Of a stretch of DNA of 64,000 nt, positions 10,975 through 22,930 are shown piece by piece. The stretch is from assembly GCA_027475525.1 (NCBI GenBank), contig JAMWFC010000005.1, positions 930,001-994,000 of the forward strand, given 5' to 3'. Each line of letters begins with the position of its first letter. Position 1 is the stretch's first letter. The position numbers were made by a program, and so were the translations under genes. This stretch comes from Macrolepiota albuminosa (Eukaryota > Basidiomycota > Agaricomycetes > Agaricales > Agaricaceae). The notes beneath the pieces were generated by a model. The model saw nothing but the letters and a program-made list of their open reading frames with translations. It searched no databases and was not told the DNA's origin.

Positions 10975-12044
10975 GAAGTAGTTCCCCCGGAGTATCACGA
11001 GTTCGCTGACATATTCTTCGAAGGAGATGCCAAAGAGATTCCCCCTCACCGCCCCTATGATCACACCATCGACCTCGAGGAAGGAACCACCCCCCCTTTC
11101 GGTAAGGTCTACAACATGTCGGAGGTCGAACTCCGGGCCCTCAAGGACTACCTCGACGAAATGCTCGGTAAGGGATTCATCCGACCCTCTGCCTCTGCCG
11201 CCAGAGCCCCGGTTCTATTCGCCAAGAAGAAGGACGGCTCGCTCCGGCTCTGCGTCGACTACCGGGGACTCAATAAGATCACCAAGAAGAACCGCTACCC
11301 GCTCCCGCTCATTGGCGATCTGGTCGATCGACTCCGCAGTGCCAAGGTTTACACGAAAATCGACCTCCGCTCCGGTTACAACAACGTCCGCATCGCCCCG
11401 GGACACGAGTGGAAAACCACGTTCCGCACGCGGTATGGTCTGTTTGAGTACCTTGTGATGCCTTTCAGAATGACTAACTCCCCTGCCACGTTCCAATACT
11501 TCATGAACGACATCTTCCACGACATGAGCGACGTCTTCGTGATCGTCTACCTGGACGACATCCTCATTTATTCCGACTCACCGGAGGATCACCAGAAGCA
11601 TGTCTGGCAAGTCCTCGAACGCCTCCGGGAGCACAACCTCCACGCCAAGCCCAAGAAGTGTTCATTCCATACGGAAGAGGTTGAGTATCTTGGCGTCATC
11701 GTATCTCTGAACAGCGTTCGCATGGACCCCCACAAGGTTGAGGCCATCGTCAACTGGCCGCAGCCCTGGAACGTCAAGAAAGTACAATCTTTCCTGGGTT
11801 TTGCTAACTTCTACCGGAGGCCATCGTCAACTGGCCGCAGCCCTGGAACGTCAAGAAAGTACAATCTTTCCTGGGTTTTGCTAACTTCTACCGGAGGTTC
11901 ATAGATAACTACTCTGGTATCACGAAACCCCTCAACCGGCTCACGCGCAAGGACGTCGCCTGGAACTGGGACAGTAAGTGCCAGAGTGTCTTTAACCTGC
12001 TCAAGGAGGCTTTCACGACCGCCCCCGTACTCCGGCACTACGAC
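10975..12044 (+). pseudogene. Element B reverse transcriptase
   Basis: All core RT motifs are visible: [20 protein letters not shown] (about 11212-11272), the primer grip/template region, and the catalytic YLDDILIYS (about 11548-11575). It would copy element RNA into DNA. Pol continues in the same frame as the protease after a TGA at 10972-10974. A 77-bp duplication (11740-11893) shifts frame in the thumb; skipping one copy joins [11 protein letters not shown] to [12 protein letters not shown]. The frame is cut at 12044-12048 by element C and resumes at 23892. Confidence 0.9.
11740..11893. repeat. 77-bp adjacent duplication 6 (probable assembly artefact)
   Basis: Identical copies. Removing one restores the RT frame of element B. 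Confidence 0.9.
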
Positions 12045-12048
12045 CCAA
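12045..12048. repeat. Probable 4-bp target duplication of element C, left
   Basis: CCAA here and CCGA at 23892-23895. Reading ...GAC CCG ACC CTC... across the site restores the RT-RNase H frame, which supports a 4-bp duplication with one G-to-A change. Confidence 0.6.
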
Positions 12049-12994
12049 TGATAGGACCCTATACAGGTTAGGCGCATCAACGGCAGGCTCGGCACCGGCT
12101 CCGGAAACCTTGCCGCACTCGTTCCGAACTTAGCGCACGCGTTCTACCTATTTTAAGCCACTTCTGACGGCCGCGCACGGCAAGAAGCAGATCCAATCAG
12201 TGATAGCGCCGACGGCAGCAGGAATGACAACTGACAGATGGCATCAGTCACTGATGACAGCGCTTAGCGAGAAGCTTGATGATCTATCAAAAACTGACGG
12301 ACAGCTTGGCGTTTGACCTTGGCGTCTGACACCGCTTACCGTCTCGATTTGGCGCCCAACGTCGCTTAGGTGTTCTGACAGACAGAAGGGTGATGGATTG
12401 ATGGTTTAGCACCGCGATCTGCCGCCTGGTGGCGCCAAGGGTCCTCAAAGGACGGTAGGGATCGGAAACCGTTGGAGCAGCCCCTTTGAAATTTTCCAGT
12501 TTACCGCACTCTGGCGTCATTAGCCACTGGCGACGGCAAACTCATTGTAGTATAAAAGTACTTACCGACTTGTACATAGAGGAGAACAATAGACCACAGT
12601 TTCCCCGCTTACTTCAGTCTCCCTTACGCTCAAGAGCTCATTTACGCTACGGTCGGCAACGTCAAAACTCATCGGCAGTTGCAGACGTTCGCCAACACTC
12701 GACATACTCGCGCCTTGCAACTACGGCAGGCATTATCGACGCTTAGACTTCGCTAAGCATATCGTGCTCTTGCCGTTCACATTGCCGTGTTCACTTACCG
12801 CATTTTCCTTAGGCGCTTTACCTTAGCGCTTGACACCTGCCGACCCCGTTACCGACTTTCCTCATTTTCATAGGCGCGTTCTCTGGGACCTGCCCGGGAC
12901 TCCTCATATTACTTTTAGCGCGCCCAACGCAAGCTCTTGGTCCGGCAACACTTTTTGTTACATTTGTTGCTGACCAAAACTTTGGGCGTCATCA
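12049..12994 (+). repeat. Element C 5' LTR
   Basis: 946 bp, TGATAGG...GTCATCA, ends being perfect inverted TGAT/ATCA. It matches 22946-23891 base for base as far as I compared. A GTAGTATAAAAGTA stretch (about 12545-12558) is a plausible TATA element. Confidence 0.95.
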
Positions 12995-12997
12995 AAT

Positions 12998-13015
12998 TGG
13001 AGCCCACCGCGAGGG
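12998..13015 (+). other. Element C primer-binding site
   Basis: TGGAGCCCACCGCGAGGG starts 3 bp after the 5' LTR. TGG is the expected complement of the tRNA CCA end. The priming tRNA was not identified. Confidence 0.6.
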
Positions 13016-14049
13016 ATCTCTAGGGCAGAATTCCGCCAGAAACCCGTCTCCAGCGTAGGCGCCGCCTGCTAGACCAGTCGGCAGAAGGCATAGCTCCTTC
13101 CCACCCATCAACCCCACAACCACCTGGTGCCTTACCGGGTCTCTCTCTAGCCCAGGAACTACAGAACGCCACTGTAGATGCTTTTCCTGATCTCTTCCCG
13201 CATTCCCTCGATTATAGTGCCGACGACCCCTTAGCGTCGCCCTTTACCGTACCGCAGTCAATCACTCCCATTACTCCGCTAACGCCTCTTTCTCAACTCA
13301 TTTCGCTTACCCCGTCGCCAATCTCCAGAACTCCTTCCCCACTACCGCTAACCGAACTCGCCAACACAGTCGCCATGGAACAACAAGTCCAACGCATGCC
13401 GCCACGCAACCACTTCTCGGCACCGAAATGGGACGAGACCAAGCCACGGGAGCTCTCCCAGTATTTCAAAGAGTTGGAGTATTTGTTCAGAGACTGTAAC
13501 ATTACCGACCACACGCAGATGAAGGAGTACGCGGCAAGATACGTATCGTATGACACGGCAGAGACATGGACAGGTTTAACCGAGTTTGCCGCCTTTGTTC
13601 CTGCCGCCCCGCCAGCTCCAGCTCAAGGCGCTTCGTACGAGGACTGGAAAACGGCAGTGATCCAGTTGTACCCTGGCGCAGAAGAGGCTACCCGATACAC
13701 GGTAAACGAGCTGCAGAAACTAGTACAGGAATCTTTCGACAACGGCACTTCTTCTCTTGGCGCATTCTCCACGTATTACCGCGAGTTCCAGAAAATCGCT
13801 AGGTGGCTTCTGCAGAACGGCAAGCTCTATATTAACGAGGAGCGTCGCCTATTTCAGCAGGGCATCCCGACTTCACTGTGGACGCGTATTGCTCGTCGCC
13901 TAGAGATAGTTCATCAGGCTCATCACCCAGACGAGCCCTATAACGTTGCCGACGTCTTTGAAGCCGGTAAATGGGTTCTCAAGGGAACGGACACTGGCGT
14001 TGGACTGCAGCGCGCTAGGACGAGCCCACCACCTGAGCGAACTAACGGT

Positions 14050-14203
14050 ATCATTCCCATCCCGCCTCCTGCTGCCGACTTCGTTAAGAAGGAGGAGCTC
14101 AATGCTGCTATTACCGCCGCTGTCGCATCATTCCCATCCCGCCTCCTGCTGCCGACTTCGTTAAGAAGGAGGAGCTCAATGCTGCTATTACCGCCGCTGT
14201 CGC
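14050..14203. repeat. 77-bp adjacent duplication 7 (probable assembly artefact)
   Basis: Period 77, in element C gag. Confidence 0.9.
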
Positions 14204-14293
14204 TCCGCTATGACACGTATTGAAACTATGATCACCACCAACCTCACGGCTAACCGACCCGCTAACGTACCCGCACCTGGCCCTTGCCACTTT

Positions 14294-14447
14294 TGTGGGG
14301 AAATCGGCCACACTATGACTCGAGGACGCTGCGCTACCCTCGAGAATTATATTCGGCAAGGAAGAATTCGTGTGGGGAAATCGGCCACACTATGACTCGA
14401 GGACGCTGCGCTACCCTCGAGAATTATATTCGGCAAGGAAGAATTCG
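14294..14447. repeat. 77-bp adjacent duplication 8 (probable assembly artefact)
   Basis: Period 77. Copies 14294-14370 and 14371-14447 overlap the zinc knuckle. Confidence 0.9.
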
Positions 14448-15064
14448 AAGGGCTATCGATGGCAAGATAGTTCTTACCTCTGGCGCCACCATTCCCAACT
14501 ACCCCGACAAGAAGTCCTTCCAGGAGAGAATTGATGAATGGCATAGGCGCAACCCAGGACAAATCGTTACCGGCACGCTATCTGGCAACGCCAACCCCGA
14601 CCCCGAACAGGCGACCCAACAGCAAATGATCCACGAGGTCTTACACTTCGACAGCGTTGGCGACCGCCCTACTTTCTCGCGGGAAGAACGTATCGCCAAG
14701 CTGCAACAGGAGTTGGATTCGCTGAAGAACCAGGTCTTTGATGGGGTTGAAGTTAAGCAGCCCAAACAACCTCTTAAAGGATACAAGCCGATGCCTCCCG
14801 CTAGCAAATTACCGACGCCTGCTCCTGCCGCACCGCCTGCTACTACCCCTGCTCCTGCTCCAGAACCCTCGTCGTCCGCTACCGCTCCCGAACCACCTTT
14901 GCCGCCTTTACATCCCTATTCTGGGATTCCCGACCGTTATCACGCTCCCGCACAACGAAACTTTGCCGCTCCCGAGAAACGTCCTGAGGGTGGCTACCGA
15001 CCTACAGCGCCAATTTTCGACATCGAAAAATCAAACCACGTTTTTAGCCGCATCATGAAAACCG

Positions 15065-15218
15065 CCGTCACCTTGTCAGTTGAAGAACTTTGCAGTATTG
15101 CTCCCGACGTTCGCAATCAGGTCAAGACAGCAGTTACTCCTCCGTCACCTTGTCAGTTGAAGAACTTTGCAGTATTGCTCCCGACGTTCGCAATCAGGTC
15201 AAGACAGCAGTTACTCCT
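15065..15218. repeat. 77-bp adjacent duplication 9 (probable assembly artefact)
   Basis: Period 77, between element C gag and protease. Confidence 0.9.
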
Positions 15219-15265
15219 CGACGACCTTGGCGACAGCCGTTGCCGAGGTTGATGAACTCGACGAT

Positions 15266-15419
15266 GCGCTTCCTGGTTTCTCTGTTACCATCGACTCTCC
15301 CGACACTGAAGACACTCCTGCCGACCCTATCGCTAACGCCACGCGCTTCCTGGTTTCTCTGTTACCATCGACTCTCCCGACACTGAAGACACTCCTGCCG
15401 ACCCTATCGCTAACGCCAC
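15266..15419. repeat. 77-bp adjacent duplication 10 (probable assembly artefact)
   Basis: Period 77, just upstream of the element C protease. Confidence 0.9.
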
Positions 15420-15587
15420 TCTGTGGACCCAGTAGAGACCTACCTTAGGTCTGTGGACCATGGAGAGGACCCAGCAATTCTTACCGTCGCTCAAGAATCG
15501 CACGCTATCCGCTCGGTAGCGCTAACCGTAGACAACAAGCACGAAGTAGAGGCAATCGTGGATAGCGGGTCTCAGATTATTTCTATG

Positions 15588-15741
15588 GCAGCAGAAGTCG
15601 CTAACGATTTAGGCCTTATTTACGACCCTACGGTGATACTAAACATGCAGAGCGCTAACGGTACGCAGCAGAAGTCGCTAACGATTTAGGCCTTATTTAC
15701 GACCCTACGGTGATACTAAACATGCAGAGCGCTAACGGTAC
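15588..15741. repeat. 77-bp adjacent duplication 11 (probable assembly artefact)
   Basis: Period 77, inside the element C protease. Confidence 0.9.
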
Positions 15742-15869
15742 GTGGACAGATCCCTAGGCCTCGCCAAGAATGTGCCGTGCACCCTTGGCGACATTACATT
15801 TTACCTTCAGATACACATCTTACGCTCCCCAGCATACGACTTATTACTCGGCAGACCTTTCGACGTCTT

Positions 15870-16023
15870 GGCGCGATCAGTCGTCAAGACAGTTACCGAC
15901 GAGGAAACGACCCTCACAATTAGCGACCCCAATTCCGGAATCCGACGGCGCGATCAGTCGTCAAGACAGTTACCGACGAGGAAACGACCCTCACAATTAG
16001 CGACCCCAATTCCGGAATCCGAC
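15870..16023. repeat. 77-bp adjacent duplication 12 (probable assembly artefact)
   Basis: Period 77, inside the element C protease. Confidence 0.9.
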
Positions 16024-16578
16024 GACGGTGCCAACGTTCCCTAGGGACAACGAAAAGGCGCCCTCGCTAAGCCCCGGAGTTTACCGACCAACACGCCAAC
16101 GAACGACCCCACAGGTGTTTTCACAGACCATCGAGGAGGTGATTGGCGACGATCACGGAGATGTGGCGCTAACGCTGGAATATGACCATTCAACTGGTCT
16201 TGTAAATGTTATGTCTACTGCTTTTCTTGCCGAAGACGTTTTAACTACTTTACCCGCTACCGACGCAGAGATTTCCCAGAAAAATCAAAACATTACCGAC
16301 TCCTCTCTTGCCTACTTGTACCTTACCGCTTCCGAGTCTTTTCAAAATATTGCGTCTACCGATACTTATCTCACTACTCTTCCTGGAGCCTCGTCTCCTG
16401 CCGTTCTTGGACTTGCCGCTCCTCAGGCTACAGTTCCCCTTTCCACCTCTGTATATAACCAAGCTAACGCTCCCAAAAGGAAAGGGGTACAAGTCAAAAA
16501 GAAATATAAGCCAGTTGCGCTTAAAACAAAACCCATCGCTACGCACTCTCCCGAGACTTTCAGAATCGAGCGCCAGAT

Positions 16579-16732
16579 CATTGGCGACCCTCTTGCCGAC
16601 ATACCGACCTTATCACCGAATCCGCCACCCTTTCAGCCCACAGGACGTTTTACCACATTGGCGACCCTCTTGCCGACATACCGACCTTATCACCGAATCC
16701 GCCACCCTTTCAGCCCACAGGACGTTTTACCA
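16579..16732. repeat. 77-bp adjacent duplication 13 (probable assembly artefact)
   Basis: Period 77, in the protease-RT linker. Confidence 0.9.
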
Positions 16733-17132
16733 TGGAGTGCCAGCAGCAGTTCGCCAAGGAGCACGACACAGGATTTTTGACCAAGATGAGTTGAACGTCC
16801 TTACCGATCTCGTCGCTAAGCAAGACAAAGCCTTTGCTTGGGAGGACTCAGAACGCGGCAGTCTACGTACAGATTTCTTCCCGCCTGTCGTCATCCCGAC
16901 TATCCCTCATGTGCCGTGGACTGAGCACAACCGACCGCTACCGCCTGGAATCGAAGCCGAGGTCTGCCAAATTATTAGGACCAAGATACAGGCTGGCATC
17001 TACGAGCCCTCAAACAGTTCTTACCGCTCCCGTTGGTTCTGTGTCCTCAAAAAGAACGGCAATCTACGCATAGTTCACAGTCTTGAGCCGCTGAATAGAG
17101 TTACCATACGACACTCTGGCGTACCGCCTTTC

Positions 17133-17286
17133 CCTGATCACGTTGCCGAGTCCTTTGCCGGGCGCATTTGTGGCGCCACCCTTGACCTCTATGTTGGCTA
17201 CGACGAACGCCTGATCACGTTGCCGAGTCCTTTGCCGGGCGCATTTGTGGCGCCACCCTTGACCTCTATGTTGGCTACGACGAACG
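17133..17286. repeat. 77-bp adjacent duplication 14 (probable assembly artefact)
   Basis: Period 77, inside the element C RT. Confidence 0.9.
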
Positions 17287-18296
17287 CTGATACACCCTCT
17301 TCCCGGGATCTCACTACTTTTCAAACTCCGTTTGGCGCCTTGCGCCTAGTCACCTTACCGATGGGCTGGACAAACTCAGTCCCCATATTCCATGACGACA
17401 TCACTTTCATCCTCCAACCCGAGATACCGCATAACGTCCTTAGCTTCATCGACGACGTTGGCGTCAAAGGCCCCAAAGACTGGCGACTCGTAAACGGCTT
17501 ACCGGCGACCCATCCCGACAACTCCAATATTCGCTTAGCGCTATGGGACTTTTTCCAGCTGCTCAATCGAGTTCTCCAACGTATGAAGTATAGCGGTGGT
17601 ACGTTTAGCGGTCACAAACTCCTCCTTTGCGCGCCAAGGTTCAAAATACTTGGTCACATCTGCACTCCCGACGGTCGCGTTCCCGACAAGTCTCGCTTAG
17701 CACTCTTGGAGCGCTGGGGTCCTTGCCGCGACTTATCTGAAGTTCGCGCCTTTCTTGGTACTGTTGGCGTTCTTAGAATATTCGTCAAGAACTTTGCCCA
17801 TCGCGCACATACCCTTAACCGACTCACCCGCGCTAACGAGCCCTTCGAATTTGGGCCAGACCAGGTCACTGCCCAACGAGATTTAGTAAAAGCCCTACAA
17901 GACGCCAAACCCTTAGTTCCAATCGACTATAGCTCTGCCGACCCAGTTATCTTGGTGGTGGATACCTCGTACATTGCCGTTGGCTACTTCTTGTGCCAGT
18001 GCCTTAGCAACAATCGGAAACAGCGACGCTACAACCGCTTTGGGTCTATCACGCTAAACGACAGAGAGTCTCGCTACAGCCAGCCTAAGCTAGAACTCTA
18101 TGGGCTCTTCAAAGCCTTCCGGTCGCTAAAGATGTATTTGATTGGCGTGCGGAATCTGATTGTTGAAGTCGACGCTAGGTACATCAAAGGCATGCTGCAG
18201 AATCCCGATATCCAGCCATCCGCTAGCATGAATCGGTGGGTAGTCGCTATCCTCATGTTTCACTTTGAGCTGGTACACGTCAAGAGTTCTTTCCAC

Positions 18297-18450
18297 GGAC
18301 CAGATGGACTCTCTAGGCGACCACGGCAGCCTGGCGACCCGGCAGTGGACCCACAGGCTGATAGCGATTTCGAGGACCAGATGGACTCTCTAGGCGACCA
18401 CGGCAGCCTGGCGACCCGGCAGTGGACCCACAGGCTGATAGCGATTTCGA
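18297..18450. repeat. 77-bp adjacent duplication 15 (probable assembly artefact)
   Basis: Period 77, after the element C RNase H. Confidence 0.9.
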
Positions 18451-20092
18451 GGATTGGATCGACCGACTACATGGTTTCGTGCACCTCATACAACAGCCTA
18501 TCCCCTTACTACGACGGCAACAGCCTACCAGCATCCTGTTACATCCCATCGTCCCTTACCGCCCCGAGACCTTTAGCGCACCTCTCACGTTCTATACGGC
18601 AAGCATCCTTAAACAAGACTTGCCGCCAATAAAAGTCGTACAGGAACCCCAGTCGCTAAGAGAAGACAGCAGAAACCTGACCTACGATGCCGTTCCCCGA
18701 TCCGCCAAGGCAAAGGCGGAAGACAGTCGCTTGTTACTCGTTGAACAATGGCTACAAGACCTTAAGCGACCCCCAGACCTTACCGACGAACAATACGCGA
18801 CCTTTATCCGTTATGCCACCCGCTTCTTCTTTACCGACAACCGACTTTGGCGACGAAATCGAGATGGCGCCCACAAGCTGATCATCAAGCCAGAAGGTCG
18901 CTTACGAGTCTTGCGCGCCATGCATGACGAGCTAGGCCATAGAGGTCTGTACGCTACCCGAGCTTCTCTGTTAGAACGATTCTGGTGGCCACACGCTAGT
19001 GCCGACGTCGCTTGGTACATTAGGACTTGCCACCTCTGCCAGATTCAACAGACACGCCAAGTGCTCATACCGCCAACCGTTGCCACGCCAGCTCCCCTCT
19101 TCAGCAAAATCTACGTCGACACCATGCACATGCCCAAATCTGGTCGCTACAAGTACATCATTCAAGGTCGTTGCTCGCTAATCCACTGGCCTGAATTTCG
19201 AATGCTCCAAAGAGAAAATACCGACGCGGTCGCCAAGTGGCTATTTGAGGACGTCATCTGCCGTTGGGGAGCGCTAAGAGAAATCGTTACGGATAACGGT
19301 GCGCCCATTATCAAAGCGCTAACCTATCTCGCCAAGAAGTACAACATTCACCACATTCGAGTATCTGGCTACAACAAGCGCGCCAATGGCCTGGTAGAGA
19401 GACCACACTTTGACGTCCGGCAAGCGCTCTTCAAGGCGGTCGATGGCGACGAGGCTCGTTGGAGTGAAGCGACGTATTCAGTATTTTGGTCGGAAAGAGT
19501 TACTATTCGTAAGCGCATGGGTTGCTCTCCCTACTACGCGGCTACTGGCACCCATCCTTTACTCCCTGCCGACATTATAGAAGCGACCTATCTTCAGCCA
19601 GCACCCAATAGTATCTTAGCGACTACCGACCTTATCGCCAGACGAGCCATTGATCTCCAACGAAGGAAAGAAGATTTAGAGCGACTCCACGAGGTAGTTT
19701 TTAGCGCCCGTCGCCAAGCAGCCCTACGATTCGAAACCGAGCATAGCGCTACCATCAAAGATTACAACTTCCCGAGAGGAGCGCTAGTGCTTTTGCGCAA
19801 CTCCAAAATCGAGACCTCATACAATAAGAAAATGCGCCCGCGCTATCTAGGACCCTTGGTAGTTATCTCTCGTAACCGTGGAGGCGCTTACGTGCTCTGT
19901 GAATTAGATGGTTCAGTACTACATCGACCTGTTGCCGCTTTTCGCCTACTGCCATACCTCGCTAGAGAACAAATCGACTTGCCGCTGAAAGCGCTAGATA
20001 TTGACACCGCCAAGCTACGAGAACTTGAAGAAACCGAATTATTGGACGATGATGACTTGCCGACTTTAGTTGAAGAAGAAGAAATTGACTAG
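18422..20092 (+). CDS. Element C integrase (C-terminal part of Pol)
   Basis: An uninterrupted frame of more than 500 codons carries the HHCC zinc-binding module (HDELGHRGLYATRASLLERF...CHLC, about 18927-19040). The DDE core has YVDTMHM (about 19111), VTDNGAP (about 19286) and GLVERP (about 19388). It would join element cDNA to host DNA. The tail (19830-20092) has the LGPLVVI strand of the GPY/F module and then an acidic end; no chromodomain is seen, unlike element B. It is part of the Pol polyprotein, not a free-standing gene. The first visible codons derive from the 77-bp duplicate. Confidence 0.9.
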   Translation: MDPQADSDFEDWIDRLHGFVHLIQQPIPLLRRQQPTSILLHPIVPYRPETFSAPLTFYTASILKQDLPPIKVVQEPQSLREDSRNLTYDAVPRSAKAKAEDSRLLLVEQWLQDLKRPPDLTDEQYATFIRYATRFFFTDNRLWRRNRDGAHKLIIKPEGRLRVLRAMHDELGHRGLYATRASLLERFWWPHASADVAWYIRTCHLCQIQQTRQVLIPPTVATPAPLFSKIYVDTMHMPKSGRYKYIIQGRCSLIHWPEFRMLQRENTDAVAKWLFEDVICRWGALREIVTDNGAPIIKALTYLAKKYNIHHIRVSGYNKRANGLVERPHFDVRQALFKAVDGDEARWSEATYSVFWSERVTIRKRMGCSPYYAATGTHPLLPADIIEATYLQPAPNSILATTDLIARRAIDLQRRKEDLERLHEVVFSARRQAALRFETEHSATIKDYNFPRGALVLLRNSKIETSYNKKMRPRYLGPLVVISRNRGGAYVLCELDGSVLHRPVAAFRLLPYLAREQIDLPLKALDIDTAKLRELEETELLDDDDLPTLVEEEEID

Positions 20093-20518
20093 AAAAGAAT
20101 ATATTGATAAGCTCTTATTTTCTATTACTTACTTTACTTATCTTTCTTGCCGTTACTTATTATACTATATTCAACAGACATTTCTTTACATAGTCAAGTC
20201 GCAGCGCTAGCGTATCGCTAACGCTTAGCGCCTTGCGCAACTCTCGCCAAGGGTTTTTCGCTATGATGATCTACTGAGCGTTTCCCTTTTCCTCAAAATT
20301 TGCCTAAGTCCCTCACATACTATTGCTTTTGCTAAAACTTACCTTAGAATACTTGCCGCTTGCCTTCTCGTTGCTTTGCTTTCTTTGCTTTTTGCGGCCG
20401 CGCTAACTCAGATTAGGAACTTATCCTTTCACTTCAAAACGAGGCGGCAAGATCAATAAATTTCAGACAGGAACAAACAAAATATATATATACGACGGCC
20501 TATCTACCCTAAGGTCCG
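20093..20518. other. Spacer between integrase and antisense gene of element C
   Basis: AT-richer non-coding stretch holding the 3' ends of two convergent transcripts. No gene seen. Confidence 0.5.
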
Positions 20519-22776
20519 TCAGTCTTCGTTCTCGGGAAGCGACATGGAGTCGTCGAGCGGCAAGGAGTCGTTGAAAGGCAGGAGGTCGCCAACCTGAACA
20601 TGGTTGAGGGCTTGCCATTCTAGCGCCTCGTTGCAGTCGGCTTGGTATTCCTCCAGAGTCTCCATGCTGCGGGTTAGATTGGCGTACCGGAGTCGCGAGG
20701 CCATAATTTGTTGACGAGCGCATTCGCGCTCACGACCCAGTACCGCACGCATACTTGCCGCACGGGCTCCCAGCTGCTCGATAACTTGAGGAGGGTACAG
20801 TGCCACCACTGGATAAACCAAGTCCTCCCCCAGCCACTCGTACGAGTCGCCAGTGACTCTGGGCTGAGGCTGGGGGGTCCACGACAAGGAACCACTCGAG
20901 CTCGTCCAGAGCTGCGTCGCCAAGTCGCCTTCACTTACCCAGGGGGCGGCAGGCTCCACCGTCGGTAACTCCTGGGACTCGCCAGGGCCGTCCCGCAAAG
21001 TCTCCTCCAACTCCCCCTCAGCATCCTCATTGCCGCCCTCTTCCTCCTCGCGGCTTGGCGACCCTTCCCTTTTCTCCTTCTCCCCTGCTATCTCCTCTGC
21101 GCCAGCGGGCTCTCCCATCACGACATTACCTTCATCGCCCGGGGCGCCAGCAGTCGAAACGTCGGCAGGCACGTTCTCAGGCAAGACGAGAGGGGATAGT
21201 AGGCGGCTGGGGCCAGCCTCACCGCTAACGGGAGGGAGGCGACTGGCGGCAAGGGCCTCTCCAAGCTCCCTCATTTCCGTGTCCTCAGCAGTTGGAGAGG
21301 AGGGGGGCGACTCGATGCGTACGCGCTTGGCCTTACCCTTGCCCTTGCTTGGGGAGGAGGCCTTGCGCTTTTCTTGGCGCTCGCCAGCGCCGCGCTTGCC
21401 GACCGATTCCGATTCATCTCCTTGACGCGTCGGCAGCGCCAAGGAGGACTTGCTGATCTTCGCCGCTCTCCCAGCGGCAACCTCGCTACGTTCCCTCTCC
21501 ACAAACTCCCTCGCCCGCTTGACCAAAACCGCCCGGGAAAAGGTCTTCTCGACAAAGACATCAGGCGCGCCGCCACGTTCACGACTCTTGGCGCCGTCGA
21601 TCGTACAGGCACGCTTGAGAGTGCCGCAGCGGTAACATGGTTGGGCGCCAGTGGGGAACCAGCAACTTTCGGGGTCGTTGTCGGCCCAGCATTTGTCACA
21701 CTACCCATGCTTGAGAACAAAAGTCATACGAAAAAGGCTAAGACAACTTACCGCTCCATGAGAATCTTTGAACTCCTGGCGCGTCGCCAGGGAAGCTGTG
21801 CGCTTGTTCTTCATTTCCGGCAGCTCCACTCCTCCCTCAATACCCTCGTCCATTACGACGTCATCCCGGCGCGGCAAGAGCAAACCCTTCAACTCCTTGT
21901 CGTCGAAAGTTGTCTGGCTAGGGAGCTGGGAGAGAGTCAGCAGAGAGTCGGCAAAGAATTACTACGGCATACCTCGTATTGAGGGCCCTTCCCCTTGCGA
22001 GACTAGCAAAAGTCACAGTCGGTAAGGAGAGACGCCAACACCAGGAAACTCACCTTTTTCTTCAAAGCCTTGCCAGGCTTTGAAGGTGAACCCTGTGTGC
22101 CTGCCGGCAGTGTGGGGCTCTGAACACTGCCGGCGCGAGACCCCTTGCTAGAACCCTCGGCAACAGACTCCTTCTTTTGCTCCTTGGCGAGCTCGGCCCT
22201 TGCCACCGCCAAGGAGTGTGCGGCAGCGGCAGCGGCAGCCTCCTCCTGCTCTTGCTCGATCTGCAATCGAGCAAGGGGCTCTAGTACCTCTTGCTTGCTA
22301 CGAGGGGATAGTTCAGTCCATAGCTAAGGAAGGAAAGGTCAGGAGATACTCACTCGGTTGCCGACGCGCTTACGGTCATCGGCAACGCGCCAGAAAGAAT
22401 GTCCTCCAACTCATCTTTGATGGTGGGGACGGGGGGAGGCGCCTAGGTAGCAATTAGCTAAGCGACACGCCAGGCGACAAAAGCAACTTACGAAACGGGA
22501 GAAAGGCGCCAACCACTCAGCGCCACGATTGTCGACATACCGGGCGCGGCACCACTCCCGCACCTCGATTTCGCGATCCCACCCTACGCCAAGGACTCTC
22601 ACCTCATACCATCACTCCAGTAACTTCATCACGCCAACCACAAGATTTTGAGACGCCTCGGCGCCAACGCCCTCGATATGGCGGATGAAACGGTTGGCCT
22701 TAGCAATGTAAGCGTACGCGGCTTCTTGAGCAGCCTGAGATGGGACGGGGGGCGGAGTTGGAATACGGAAAGACAT
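20519..22776 (-). CDS. Antisense spliced gene of element C: six-cysteine (Zn2Cys6-like) protein
   Basis: Six exons fit on the - strand with GT-AG junctions that keep phase: 22776-22492, 22442-22354, 22297-22054, 22002-21973, 21925-21752, 21700-20519 (about 667 codons). The last exon opens exactly on the first cysteine of CX2CX8CX8CX2CX6C (ending CYRCGTLKRAC), close to a fungal Zn2Cys6 DNA-binding cluster. Then come basic KRKA/KGKGKAKR patches, a Ser/Pro/Glu-rich disordered region and a helical, coiled-coil-like C-terminus. Exon 3 has an Ala/Glu helix. One in-frame TGA (22612-22614) in exon 1 is either a C-to-T nonsense change or an unrecognised intron. Element B carries a counterpart at 26419-28121. 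Function unknown; regulator of the element or of silencing is inference. Confidence 0.7.
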
Positions 22777-22930
22777 ATTTTTTTATTTGAGCGCCAGGAA
22801 AAAGATGGGAGAAGAAACGAAGTCCAAACTCACGCGCCAGGACTATAAACAAAATCTCAAGAACGCACGGACCACCTGTCACAAAAGCGGTAACGGTAGC
22901 CTTATTTGGTGACTGAGGACAGTCAATTTT

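Larger units (their letters stand above)
13375..14460 (+). pseudogene. Element C Gag
   Basis: ATG at 13375 starts a Gag-type helical domain (APKWDETKPRELSQYFKEL near 13423). The same frame is open upstream to about 13024, so translation may begin earlier. The C-terminus carries a knuckle CHFCGEIGHTMTRGRC with CX2CX4HX6C spacing (about 14284-14331), longer than the classical CX4 last gap. The 77-bp duplications at 14050 and 14294 break the frame, the second duplicating part of the knuckle. A separate single-base shift lies near 14205. Confidence 0.85.
15423..16040 (+). pseudogene. Element C aspartic protease
   Basis: The retropepsin motif AIVDSGSQI (Asp codon 15561-15563) is followed by YDLLLGRPFDVL (about 15835-15870), the second conserved protease motif. 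It would process Gag-Pol. It is split into three apparent frames by 77-bp duplications at 15588 and 15870; taking one copy of each gives a continuous domain. A Pro/Ser/Thr-rich linker of about 250 codons (16040-16780) leads to RT. Confidence 0.85.
16780..18460 (+). pseudogene. Element C reverse transcriptase and RNase H
   Basis: RT motifs include WFCVLKKNGNLRIVHSLEPL (about 17032-17095), FQTPFGALRLVTLPMGWTN and the catalytic FIDDVGVKGP (FIDD at 17445-17456), an F-x-D-D variant of the usual YLDD. RNase H/connection sequence follows (VILVVDTSYIAVGYFL about 17945; HGPDGLSRR about 18295). Frames shift at the 77-bp duplications 17133 and 18297. Element D encodes the same FxDDVG signature and a similar RNase H, so C and D belong to one lineage distinct from chromovirus B. 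Confidence 0.9.

Noticed and set aside
13021..20092. Claiming element C gag-pol becomes one intact ORF after removing 77-bp copies
   Set aside because: Frame arithmetic shows at least two residual shifts (near 14205 and 16780).
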